Source of the DNA: JBDWFY01 sp965275915
GTDB taxonomy: Bacteria > Pseudomonadota > Alphaproteobacteria > Rhizobiales > Stappiaceae
Direction: 5' to 3'
Length of the DNA: 64,000 nucleotides
Assembly (NCBI GenBank): GCA_965275915.1
Contig: CBDHYI010000005.1
Location: forward strand, 310,001-374,000
Program-made: the position numbers and the translations under genes
Part shown: positions 45,158-52,896 of the stretch, in pieces
Numbering within the stretch: position 1 is the stretch's first letter
How the letters are laid out: the number at the start of each line of letters is the position of its first letter
Notes under the pieces: model-generated
What the model was told of the DNA's origin: nothing
Databases searched by the model: none
Seen by the model: only the letters and a program-made list of their open reading frames with translations

Positions 45158-45627
45158 CTCATCCTTCCTCCCGGGTTTCTTGAGATTTTATTCCGGCTGT
45201 CCGTCACCTGCGGGGAGCCCGCCAGTTCCGTTTTCCCCTCACCTCCGCCAGGTGAACCGACCCTCGCCCGGCACTCGATTAAAGAGTGCGTTTCACATGT
45301 CGAACCGATAGCTTCATACCATTAACGAAACCGGTTTCGCAAGAGCGCCTAATTAAGCTCGCCCGAAAAATCGGTCATCAAACCGACATCCCGTCTTTTC
45401 GGGCAAGCACTTACAGGAAATCACATTTGACAAATTTCGTCAAAACGTTGCGGCGATCATTTCCGGCGGATGACAATCGCGATCGGAATAAGACGCACTG
45501 CAACGGAATCGCCGCCGCAGAAGCCGGTTTTCAAATAAATTTCCGCGATTTTGATCGGGATGAAATGCTGCTTCTGCCGACGCTGTGAGGTACTGACGCT
45601 GCTGCCAATCTTCACATGCGGGGCCGC
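45158..45627. other. Promoter region of the sugar ABC operon
   Basis: The 470 bases separate the ABC operon start from the end of the DUF427-cyclase gene, both leftward. They hold the 14-bp palindrome listed next and no supportable ORF. The start-proximal 60 bases are C-rich on the plus strand. Confidence 0.45.
45326..45339. promoter_or_regulatory. LacI/GalR-type operator palindrome
   Basis: CGAAACCGGTTTCG is a perfect 14-bp palindrome with the central CG that LacI-family repressors recognise (consensus of the type AAACCGGTTT). It lies about 170 bases before the binding-protein start. No LacI-family gene is in the window, so the regulator would be encoded elsewhere. Confidence 0.6.
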
Positions 45628-47187
45628 CTACTCCGACGCGTCCGAACTCACCGCAAACGCCGCGACCGGCTCCGCAACATTATGCAGGGTCACATCTCCC
45701 AGGGAACCGGCTGTCGGATCGGACTGCGCAATATCCTCGGTCGCAACAATTCTGTGATCGTGACGCTTTCCATAGTCCCCAAGCCGGGCCGCAATATTCG
45801 CCGCTGTCCCGATCACCGTGAAGTCCAGCCGTTCGCGCGACCCTACATTCCCGTAGGTCACACCGCCGAAAGCAATTCCGATCGCGCATTCAACCGACTT
45901 GGACGCGTCGGATGCATCCGGATTGCTCACCTTGGCGACAATTTCCTTTGCCGAAGCCAGAGCGTGCTTGCACGCCGCATGGCGTTCGGCATCGGCGGGA
46001 AATATCGCCAGAACCGCATCGCCGATAAACTTCAGAACTTCCCCGCCGTGGGCGTTGATGATTTCGGTTGTTTCCTCGAAAAAGCCGTTCAGCAGTTCGA
46101 TATAGGCCTCTCTTCCCAGCGCGCCTTGAAGACGCGTCGATCCGCGCAGGTCGCAAAACAAAATCGCCGCATCGATTTCATCGCCGTCGCCCCGCCGGAT
46201 CTCTCCGCCAAGCACCCGCTTGCCGGTCCGTTTGCCAAGATACGTTTCCAGCAGTGACTGCGCGTTTTCCTTAAGCGCAAAGACCTCATAGTAGCGGCTG
46301 AGGACGGCTGACGTTTCGAACAGAAGTCCAAGATTTGCTGTCGTGAACCCATTGGGATGATCGCACGCAAGCGTCAGGACATTGGTCTGCCCGCCGGAAA
46401 AAGGAAGCGGCATGGCGACATAATCCGTCGCGCCATCCAGCTTCAGGTCCTGCATAATCGGAAACCGGAACTCAGACCCGTCGCCGTCCAGCCTTTGCCG
46501 TACGCCGCCAAGACCATTGGACACGTGGCGATAGGGGCTGTTCACAAACGCCGGATGGGCATGAATGTCGTAAGAAGGCGTATAGGTTTCAACATCGTCG
46601 GTCTGCCTGGACCAGACATATATTTTTCCCGCAATCATGGGATGCAGCGACCATATCATCACGCTCATCCGGGATATGGCGACACCTTCCTCGAGAAGTT
46701 TTCTGGCAGTGGCTGCCGTTAACGCCTGCGGAGATTCGCACAGCCAGGCCTCCCGCATAATCCAGTCCACGATCGGACCGGATATGTTGCCGTCAGCAGC
46801 TCGGCTCAGTTTGTTGCCGGCCAGATCGAAATCGGTCACGACGCCCGGCATGAACGCAACATGCCCCTCGACCTGCGCGCTTTCGGGAAACGCCTCGTTA
46901 TAAGCCCACGCCCCGGCATCGATCTCGTCACCGCCAATACTGAGGTCGAAATAAGTTGCCGTTCCCCTGAACGGACAAAATGTGCGCCGCTCCGTATTCT
47001 CCGCCAGGTTCGCACGGACATCTTTCATCGGAAAATAGATGACCGGCGGCAGGCGTGTTTCATAGACGACCTTGGCGTTCGCACTTTCGGCAATCGGCAC
47101 ACCGTCCCGAAACGCACATACGCGACCATCCAGCGGCTCCACGCTGATTCGATAATCATTGACGTCTTTTTGGACCGGTGCGTTCAT
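45628..47187 (-). CDS. DUF427 domain - class III adenylate/guanylate cyclase fusion
   Basis: The 519-residue form begins with a DUF427 domain (residues 1-120): RLPPVIYFPMKDVRANL and RRTFCPFRGTATYFDL are its signature. A middle region of about 200 residues is unassigned but resembles the sensor part of other rhizobial cyclases. The C-terminal cyclase domain has the first metal Asp in ILFCDLRGSTRLQ, the second in FIGDAVLAIFP, and the dimer segment RLDFTVIGTAANIAARL. It should make cAMP or cGMP in the cytoplasm. DUF427 proteins are of poorly defined role. ATG 47187 starts just before the homology; the ORF continues upstream to 47316. Confidence 0.83.
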   Translation of the reverse strand: MNAPVQKDVNDYRISVEPLDGRVCAFRDGVPIAESANAKVVYETRLPPVIYFPMKDVRANLAENTERRTFCPFRGTATYFDLSIGGDEIDAGAWAYNEAFPESAQVEGHVAFMPGVVTDFDLAGNKLSRAADGNISGPIVDWIMREAWLCESPQALTAATARKLLEEGVAISRMSVMIWSLHPMIAGKIYVWSRQTDDVETYTPSYDIHAHPAFVNSPYRHVSNGLGGVRQRLDGDGSEFRFPIMQDLKLDGATDYVAMPLPFSGGQTNVLTLACDHPNGFTTANLGLLFETSAVLSRYYEVFALKENAQSLLETYLGKRTGKRVLGGEIRRGDGDEIDAAILFCDLRGSTRLQGALGREAYIELLNGFFEETTEIINAHGGEVLKFIGDAVLAIFPADAERHAACKHALASAKEIVAKVSNPDASDASKSVECAIGIAFGGVTYGNVGSRERLDFTVIGTAANIAARLGDYGKRHDHRIVATEDIAQSDPTAGSLGDVTLHNVAEPVAAFAVSSDASE

Positions 47188-47317
47188 TACCGACCAATAT
47201 GGCGTGGCAGCCCGTCTTTTCAAAGGAAAATCAGGCTTTCGCCGCGCCTGAGAAAAACCGACCCCGCCAATTCCGTGCCTGCCAGACTGTTGCAGAGTTT
47301 TGCCCCCATCATCCACA

Positions 47318-47998
47318 TTACTGGGACATCAGAATTACGGCGGCCGGAACGGGCAGAACGGCAATACATACCGCGATCAGAAACCGCGGAAATGTGAAGA
47401 AACCGCTGATACCGGCCAGCAGCGCAATGCCGCCGCCGCCGCCAAGGATCGCATTGCCCGGCAGATTAAAGGCAATCACGAGCGCAACATAGTTGTGGTT
47501 GAGGAGGAACGGCACGATGCGCCGCGGCGCATGCTCCATCAGAAGGTCAAGACGTTGCCTTGCGCTCAGCGGTTCAAGGCGAAGAACAAGGTTTTTTGCC
47601 TGATCAAGGCCCAAAAAATCAAACAACATCGCAATGGAGTGCAAAGGCACCAGCCGGCCCACGAGATAGGAAACGGTGAGCGCAATCACCGTTGCGAAGT
47701 AAACGAGAACAGCAAACTGCTGACCAAATGTCACCAGAAGCGCAAGACTGATTTCAATACCCGGGACAAAGGGTATTGCCAGCAGTACACCGTAAAGAAC
47801 GGTTGCCGCGACGACCATACTTTGTGCGCGGGTTCCGACGGATGAGCCGATCAACAACTGGCTCCCGAAGTGTCCGCCGACCAGCAAACAACCATAAACC
47901 ACGGCCAGAACGCCAAAGCGTATCCAACGCCGCTTCTTCGCCTGCGGTCCCACCCTGTCCCGATCACCATCCATCCAGGACGAAACTAAACGATTCAA
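47318..47998 (-). CDS. VTT/TVP38-like membrane protein
   Basis: The 226-residue protein has about six hydrophobic segments. The central LLAIPFVPGIEISLALLVTFGQQFAVLVYF and the later NHNYVALVIAFNLPGNAILGGGGGIALLAG match the general VTT (DedA/TVP38/TMEM64) plan: a proline-bearing re-entrant loop and a Gly-rich C-terminal motif. Members of that family are linked to lipid scrambling or transport. The match is by layout, so the call is tentative. It ends two bases before the frame of the cyclase gene opens, and the two may be co-transcribed. Confidence 0.6.
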   Translation of the reverse strand: MNRLVSSWMDGDRDRVGPQAKKRRWIRFGVLAVVYGCLLVGGHFGSQLLIGSSVGTRAQSMVVAATVLYGVLLAIPFVPGIEISLALLVTFGQQFAVLVYFATVIALTVSYLVGRLVPLHSIAMLFDFLGLDQAKNLVLRLEPLSARQRLDLLMEHAPRRIVPFLLNHNYVALVIAFNLPGNAILGGGGGIALLAGISGFFTFPRFLIAVCIAVLPVPAAVILMSQ

Positions 47999-48034
47999 AG
48001 TTGAATGACAGGCTTATTTGTCAGGGCGTAAGCC

Positions 48035-48300
48035 TAGGCTGTGGACCCATAAATTGACTTGAAATGGCGGATCAAACGGCAAAAAGCTGGAAGGAGGGTG
48101 TGAAAAGCGGGCTTGATGCCCGGTTGAACAGCCTGACGCAGCAGATTGAAGCCGTTTGTCCGTCCCGGCGGATATGGCCGATTGGTCCGGCTACGGCGTT
48201 GCAAGTTCTTGAAAACCGGATGGTTTCCTTCGAACATGCGCCTTGTAGCCGAACAAATCGGCTCATACCATTTCAAGTCAATTTATGGGTCCACAGCCTA
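48035..48300. mobile_element. MITE-like element with perfect 33-bp terminal inverted repeats
   Basis: The 266-bp unit begins TAGGCTGTGGACCCATAAAT and ends with the exact reverse complement; the match continues for 33 bases on each side. It encodes no transposase. Its inner part shares CTTGAAAACCGGA-GGTTTCCT and GCGCCTT with the element at 54485, so the two are related. The termini fall at CTAG on the left and CTAA on the right, fitting a TA- or YTAR-directed insertion. It supplies the stop codon and last six residues of the methyltransferase gene that ends at 48278. Confidence 0.85.
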
Positions 48301-49024
48301 ACGGGATGATCTCCGGACTGCCCGGTTGAAAAGTCCCGCCTTTGCAGTCGCCGACCCAGCGATCAACTGTCAAACCGGCCTCCGCGATCAAGGAAGCGAT
48401 TTCTTTTTTTGCCGGAAAGGCGATCCGGGAATATGCGGAATACAGCTTGCCGTCGTTCAGTCGGTAGAAAGTTCCGTAGGTTACGATTCCGTTTGCTTCA
48501 TCCCACTCCGCATCTTTCCAGCATTCCACCTCGCCAAAACGAGCATGAGGTTTGATCGCCCGGGTCTTTCGAGGCGTCCAGCGCTCCCACTCCCGATAGT
48601 CGGGATTTCGGCTGTCGAAGAAAAACCGTCCGTCGGGTCGCAGATGCGTTGCTATTGTTTCCAGGAGCGCGGCGCGGTCGCTTGCTGTAAGGAGCGTTTG
48701 AAAAGCATGTCCGGTCATCAGAACCATGTCGAATTGTTCGTTCAAGTTCAGGCCCCGCGCGTCCGCCTCTATCCAGCGTACCGTATCGCCGCCCGACCGG
48801 TTGCGGGCAATCTCCAACATGGCGCCGCCCGGGTCGACACCGGTAACCCGGTGACCGCGAGCCGCCAGTTCTGCTGAAAAAATGCCGGTCCCGCAACCCA
48901 GATCCAGCACACGGTCAAAGCCGGAGACAAGGCCGGCAAAATAGTCGAAATCCTCCGGCCACGGATTATCCCAATCGTAGAACTGCGCCAGGTCCGGATC
49001 GCAGTAAATCGCCTCGTCCGCCAC
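48278..49024 (-). CDS. Class I SAM-dependent methyltransferase with MITE-derived C terminus
   Basis: The 248-residue protein has the Rossmann-like SAM fold: motif I VLDLGCGTGIFSAELA, an acidic turn near GVDPGGAM, and IEADARGL for adenine contact. The C-terminal region has a beta-sheet typical of small-molecule methyltransferases (FFDSRNPDYREWERW). The last six residues (GCGPIN) and the TGA are encoded by the inverted repeat at 48268-48300, so the natural C terminus has been replaced by the insertion. Substrate is unknown. It starts about 290 bases from the divergent methyltransferase at 49314. Confidence 0.85.
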   Translation of the reverse strand: MADEAIYCDPDLAQFYDWDNPWPEDFDYFAGLVSGFDRVLDLGCGTGIFSAELAARGHRVTGVDPGGAMLEIARNRSGGDTVRWIEADARGLNLNEQFDMVLMTGHAFQTLLTASDRAALLETIATHLRPDGRFFFDSRNPDYREWERWTPRKTRAIKPHARFGEVECWKDAEWDEANGIVTYGTFYRLNDGKLYSAYSRIAFPAKKEIASLIAEAGLTVDRWVGDCKGGTFQPGSPEIIPLGCGPIN

Positions 49025-49313
49025 TTTGGTACGTCCATCCTTCTGTGCTTGTGCGAAAAACCGGACAAGATGATGACCGCCATATTTGCGGGGGGATCAA
49101 TCGCACCGGTCTGCTATCAATCGGTTATGCCGATCGCTCTCGCTCCGCAAGGTTGATGACTTCACGCATTTCGATAATCGACCCGATCATGGGACATTAT
49201 CACGGTCGCGAAGGTAGACCGTCTCATGAATCAAACCGCATGCTTTCCACGTTCGTGCAACAATGATGGCGGTGTACGAGGCGCCACATGCGAAACGATC
49301 CGAGGAAGACAGT

Positions 49314-50159
49314 ATGACCGACACCGAGCATCTGAACATCGTGACCGAGTTCTATGACAGCCACCCGATCAACGAACAGCAGATCCTGGACAAACTCCGT
49401 CACGACGGTTTTGATCCTAACACCGTCACAGAGGACATTCTGCAGAATTACGATCAGGATCATTACGGCGGCACCCTTGCCAATGATGCGCTGGCAAGGC
49501 TCGGCGAGATCGACAACACCTGTCATGTCCTTGACATCTGCTGCGGTGTCGGCGGCCCGTCCCGGTACCTTGCGCACAATTACGGGTGCCGCGTCACCGG
49601 TATCGATTTGACGGCAAGCCGGATCGAAGCCGCAAAACGATTGTCACTCATCGCCGGTCTGGATCATCTCGTAACCTTTCAATGCGCCAACGCTCTCAAT
49701 CTGCCGTTTGAGGACACATCGATTGATGTCGTGATCAGTCAGGAAGCATTCGGCCATATCCCGGAGAAGGAACGTTTGATTTCCGAATGTGTTCGCGTTC
49801 TGAGGTCTGACGGCCGGATTGCCTTTACCGATATTCTGGCAACCCGCAAGACAACCGGGGAAACGCGCAGCCGACTGCAGCGGGAGATGGCTTTTATCGA
49901 ACTCGCCTCCAGCGACTTTTACAGCCATCAACTGGCACGGAACGGCTGCTCGGTCGATGTTGAAGATCTAAGCGAAAGCTGGCGGGGCATTCTCGTTGAT
50001 CGCCTTGCAATGTATCGCAGTCTCAAACAGCAGACCGTCGAGCGGTTTGGCGAAGCCCATTTCAGAAAATGGGACGACGCTTACAGCTTTTTTGTCGGGC
50101 TTTATGAAACCGGTGAGCTGGGGGGCGGAAGGTTCCTGGCCCGAAAGCGAACGAAGTAG
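49314..50159 (+). CDS. SAM-dependent methyltransferase, sarcosine/dimethylglycine-type
   Basis: The 281-residue protein opens with EFYDSHPINEQQILDKL and ILQNYDQDHYGG, a helical start seen in glycine/sarcosine/dimethylglycine N-methyltransferase-like and related sterol-type enzymes. Motif I is VLDICCGVGGPSRYLA and later come FQCANALNLPF and SQEAFGHIPEKERLISECVRVL. ATG 49314 has CGAGGAAG upstream; the ORF opens at 49263. A small amine or acid acceptor such as a betaine precursor is possible but not proven; no betaine genes are adjacent. Confidence 0.82.
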   Translation: MTDTEHLNIVTEFYDSHPINEQQILDKLRHDGFDPNTVTEDILQNYDQDHYGGTLANDALARLGEIDNTCHVLDICCGVGGPSRYLAHNYGCRVTGIDLTASRIEAAKRLSLIAGLDHLVTFQCANALNLPFEDTSIDVVISQEAFGHIPEKERLISECVRVLRSDGRIAFTDILATRKTTGETRSRLQREMAFIELASSDFYSHQLARNGCSVDVEDLSESWRGILVDRLAMYRSLKQQTVERFGEAHFRKWDDAYSFFVGLYETGELGGGRFLARKRTK

Positions 50160-50211
50160 AACATATCCCGGCACCCCCAAAGCTTTTGACACGACCTCTC
50201 AAGCCCGGCTG

Positions 50212-50670
50212 TCAGGTCGCCTCGGGATGATCGCTCACCATGTCAACAAGCGCGCCGGGCTTTGACAGGGCGTCCCGGATCTCGTCCGGGATCGGGATCG
50301 ACTTGATATTCCCGTCATCCTGTATCTGTGCGTAAATGCGGATGGCTTGACCTATCGTGATCAGCTCTCCGGACGAGGAATGTTCGGCCTTGCAGTCCCA
50401 ATGCAGCGTGGAGCGTGTCATTTTCGACAGCTGGATAATGGTCCGGACGCGATCGCCGTAAGCCGCCGGTCCGATAAACTTGAAGTGCACGTCTCCCATG
50501 ACAAACGCACAGCGGTTTTCGGCAATCATTTTATTGGTGGGAAAGCCGACCGCGCGAAGAAGCTCGTGTTCGGTATCATTGAACCACGCCAGCATAAGGG
50601 GAAAATAAACGAGGCCGAAAGGGTCCGATTCTCCCCAATTCACAGTCAGTTCGCGCGAGTACATTATCAT
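50212..50670 (-). CDS. 4HBT-type acyl-CoA thioesterase
   Basis: The 152-residue protein has the hot-dog fold of the 4-hydroxybenzoyl-CoA thioesterase family: VNWGESDPFGLVYFPLMLAWFNDTEHELL, with the catalytic Asp in the SDPFG position and the following helix. It should hydrolyse short or aromatic acyl-CoA thioesters. The mobile element at 50671 directly abuts the start codon, leaving no native leader, so expression must depend on the element or on sequence beyond it. MIMYSREL has two candidate ATGs (50670 and 50664). Confidence 0.83.
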   Translation of the reverse strand: MIMYSRELTVNWGESDPFGLVYFPLMLAWFNDTEHELLRAVGFPTNKMIAENRCAFVMGDVHFKFIGPAAYGDRVRTIIQLSKMTRSTLHWDCKAEHSSSGELITIGQAIRIYAQIQDDGNIKSIPIPDEIRDALSKPGALVDMVSDHPEAT

Positions 50671-50976
50671 CTAGAGCGTATCCTGTTTATGTTGGTTCGT
50701 TTGACCGAGGCCATTTTGGTTGCCGGCTAGGCGGGCTGTGCGCAGTGGTGCTTCTCCACCACAAGCACAGGCCAACGACGCCGGCAGGCAAAATGGCCCG
50801 GCCCATTTGGTATTTTGTATCAACATGCTCGTCCTTTCGTGGGTGGAGAAAATTGGCCCATCGGACATCGTTGCGCCCCTTGCCCGATGCGCCCGCATCG
50901 CGCGACGGGACGCGTCTTGCCGAATGAACCGATTTTCTTCCATCAAATGATCCAACATGAACAGGATACGCTCTAG
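50671..50976. mobile_element. MITE-like element with 34-bp imperfect terminal inverted repeats
   Basis: Both ends read CTAGAGCGTATCCTGTT inward, and 31 of 34 terminal bases match. The 306-bp unit has no transposase ORF. Inner, smaller inverted repeats (GCCATTTTGGTTGCCGGC near 50710 and its near complement near 50780) mean the whole element can fold into a branched structure. The CTAG at each end fits a YTAR target as in IS5-family elements. It separates the thioesterase start from the LysR gene. Confidence 0.82.
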
Positions 50977-51020
50977 GCATATCCTGTTTCCGGTCGACAG
51001 AATCTGAGCTTAGGCTCAGG
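50977..51020. repeat. Fragments of element termini next to the LysR stop codon
   Basis: ATATCCTGTTT at 50980-50990 repeats the inner part of the 50671 element terminus. CTGAGCTTAGGCTCAG near 51005 is a small hairpin whose right half (TAGGCTCAGGAC) equals the terminus of the element at 54485. The LysR stop codon falls inside it. These look like remnants of further insertions, but the matches are short. Confidence 0.45.
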
Positions 51021-51927
51021 ACGCCTGCTCCCGCAAGCGGACGTGCGGCTGGGCCTTGGCGCGCAGCCAGGCAAGAACCTCGGCCACTTTGACATCCGTT
51101 CTGCGCAAGGGGTTGCTTCGGACAAAGTAGATCCAGTCCTGATCCATGGTCACTGCCGACAATTGAACAAGACGGCCGCTTGCCAGTTCGTTCTCGACAA
51201 AGGCGAGCCTGCAGATTGCCACGCCCAGACCCGCAAGGGCGGATGCTTTCAGGAGACTGGAGCCTTCGAGATAAATCTGCGGCGTGCTGTCGGGGTTGAA
51301 GTGCAGATCCGCCGCTTCCTTCCAGTCCCGCCACATCCGCAGGTCCTCGTCAAAAAGGTGCGGTCCATACCGCAACACTTTGTCCGGATCGTTCCCCGCC
51401 TGAGCCAATAATTCCGGCGTACAGACTGGCGCCGCTTCGCCCGAGATCAGGTGGAACGCGTCGGAATCCAGCACGCCGCGCTGTGTAAAGGAAACGACGA
51501 TATCCGGTTCCGGCTGTTGCGGCCGGTCGGACAAGGCATAGGAAAGATGAACGCTCAGTTCCGGATTTTCGTGCAACAGCTCCGGGATGCGCGGCACGAG
51601 CCATTCCGCAGCGACGATGGGAAGAGCGGCGATCGATACCGGTTTTTTCGACCGCAAGGGCAACCGGTCGATTTCGTGCCGGATGGCATCGAACCCCTCC
51701 CGCGCGACCCGAGCCAGACTCTCGCCCTCTTCGGTCAGCCGCGACTGACGGCCGACCCGGCGCACCATGGTTCGGCCCGACCATTCCTCAAGCTGCCGGA
51801 TCTGATGACTGACGGCGGAATGCGTCACATTCAGATATTCGGCGGCCCTGGTGACCGATCCGGTCTGGTAAAGCGCCTCAAGGACACGAAGACTTTGAAG
51901 CGGCGGCAATCGGCGTTTTCTGATCAT
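51016..51927 (-). CDS. LysR family transcriptional regulator (GcvA-type)
   Basis: The 303-residue protein has an N-terminal winged helix (LPPLQSLRVLEALYQTGSVTRAAEYLNVTHSAVSHQIRQLEEWSG) of the GcvA-like subgroup, followed by a linker helix and a substrate-binding domain of about 200 residues. It diverges from the nitrilase gene across an AT-rich 90-base gap, so it most likely controls that gene and the ABC genes behind it. The C terminus overlaps repeat-derived sequence. The effector is unknown; an amide or small peptide taken up by the neighbouring transporter is plausible. Confidence 0.9.
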   Translation of the reverse strand: MIRKRRLPPLQSLRVLEALYQTGSVTRAAEYLNVTHSAVSHQIRQLEEWSGRTMVRRVGRQSRLTEEGESLARVAREGFDAIRHEIDRLPLRSKKPVSIAALPIVAAEWLVPRIPELLHENPELSVHLSYALSDRPQQPEPDIVVSFTQRGVLDSDAFHLISGEAAPVCTPELLAQAGNDPDKVLRYGPHLFDEDLRMWRDWKEAADLHFNPDSTPQIYLEGSSLLKASALAGLGVAICRLAFVENELASGRLVQLSAVTMDQDWIYFVRSNPLRRTDVKVAEVLAWLRAKAQPHVRLREQAS

Positions 51928-51952
51928 GCGTATTTATGTGAAAAATATAGAC

Positions 51953-51965
51953 ATATTGCAAATAT
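51953..51965. promoter_or_regulatory. LysR-box-like palindrome
   Basis: ATATTGCAAATAT is an interrupted palindrome (ATATT-GCA-AATAT) in the AT-rich gap between the divergent LysR and nitrilase genes. It contains the T-N11-A pattern expected for LysR-family binding. It is the only such site in the 90-base gap. Confidence 0.5.
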
Positions 51966-52017
51966 ATATAACTATTCAGGGCGATGGAAAGCAGTTAGTG
52001 TTTGTAAAACTAACGTT

Positions 52018-52896
52018 ATGGAGTATTTTTTGCCTAAAGACAGACTGCGTTTGTGCCTGGCCCAAATGTGCTCCACCAACGCGCACGCGGGGAACATCGA
52101 AGACTTGCGAACCCTCGCAACCCAGGCGTCCGGAGAGAGCTGCGACATGCTCTGCCTGCCGGAGGCTGCCGGCCTGATGAACCGGGACGTTGAGAGTGCC
52201 CGCGCGATCATTACAGAGGAAGCGCATGATCCGTTTGTGATCGCGTGCCGGGAAACAGCGGCAAAACACGGCATCTGGATTCACAGCGGATCGACGCCGA
52301 TACGCACGTCTTCGGACCGGCCTGTCAATCGCAGCCACCTTATCAGCGATACCGGAGACATCGTGGCGCGTTACGACAAAGTCCATCTGTTCGACGTCTA
52401 TCTGCCGGACGGCGTGCAACGGCTTGAATCCAAACGCTATACACCGGGCGAGCGAGCCGTGATCGCCGACACCCCATGGGGGCCTTTCGGCCTGTCGATC
52501 TGTTACGATCTGAGATTTCCGCATTTTTACCGCGACTATGCCAAGGCGGGTGCGCGGGTTCTCTTTGCCCCTTCCGCGTTCACACGGGTGACAGGCGAAG
52601 CGCACTGGGAGCTGCTTTTGCGCGCACGGGCGGTCGAAAATGGCGCTTTCGTCATCGCCGCGGCGCAGACCGGTTCCCATGACGACGGCCGCAAAACATA
52701 TGGCCACTCGATGGTGGTTCATCCCTGGGGCAACGTGTTGTCGGATCTTGGCGAAAAGGTCGGCAGCGAGGTCATCGATCTGGATCTGGCCGATGTCGAG
52801 ACAACAAGGCAACAGATCCCCTCGCTCGCAAACGAACGCGCGTATCACTCGGAAAGAGTGCCCTTAAGTCAAAAGCTCACACAAGGGGTAGCATGA
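52018..52896 (+). CDS. Carbon-nitrogen hydrolase (nitrilase superfamily, Nit1/Nit2-like)
   Basis: The 292-residue enzyme has the catalytic triad of the superfamily: Glu in MLCLPEAAG, Lys in YDKVHLFDVYLPDG, and Cys in GLSICYDLRFPHFY. The last matches the Nit/omega-amidase branch (deaminated glutathione or 2-oxoacid amides). It should hydrolyse an amide to acid and ammonia in the cytoplasm. ATG 52018 is chosen because homology begins a few codons later; the ORF is open far upstream but overlaps LysR. The stop codon overlaps the start of the peptide-binding-protein gene by four bases, which links the enzyme to the transporter. Confidence 0.9.
   Translation: MEYFLPKDRLRLCLAQMCSTNAHAGNIEDLRTLATQASGESCDMLCLPEAAGLMNRDVESARAIITEEAHDPFVIACRETAAKHGIWIHSGSTPIRTSSDRPVNRSHLISDTGDIVARYDKVHLFDVYLPDGVQRLESKRYTPGERAVIADTPWGPFGLSICYDLRFPHFYRDYAKAGARVLFAPSAFTRVTGEAHWELLLRARAVENGAFVIAAAQTGSHDDGRKTYGHSMVVHPWGNVLSDLGEKVGSEVIDLDLADVETTRQQIPSLANERAYHSERVPLSQKLTQGVA

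Noticed and set aside
51451..52017. N-terminal extension of the nitrilase frame
   Set aside because: It overlaps the LysR gene on the other strand and adds residues with no similarity to the nitrilase superfamily.
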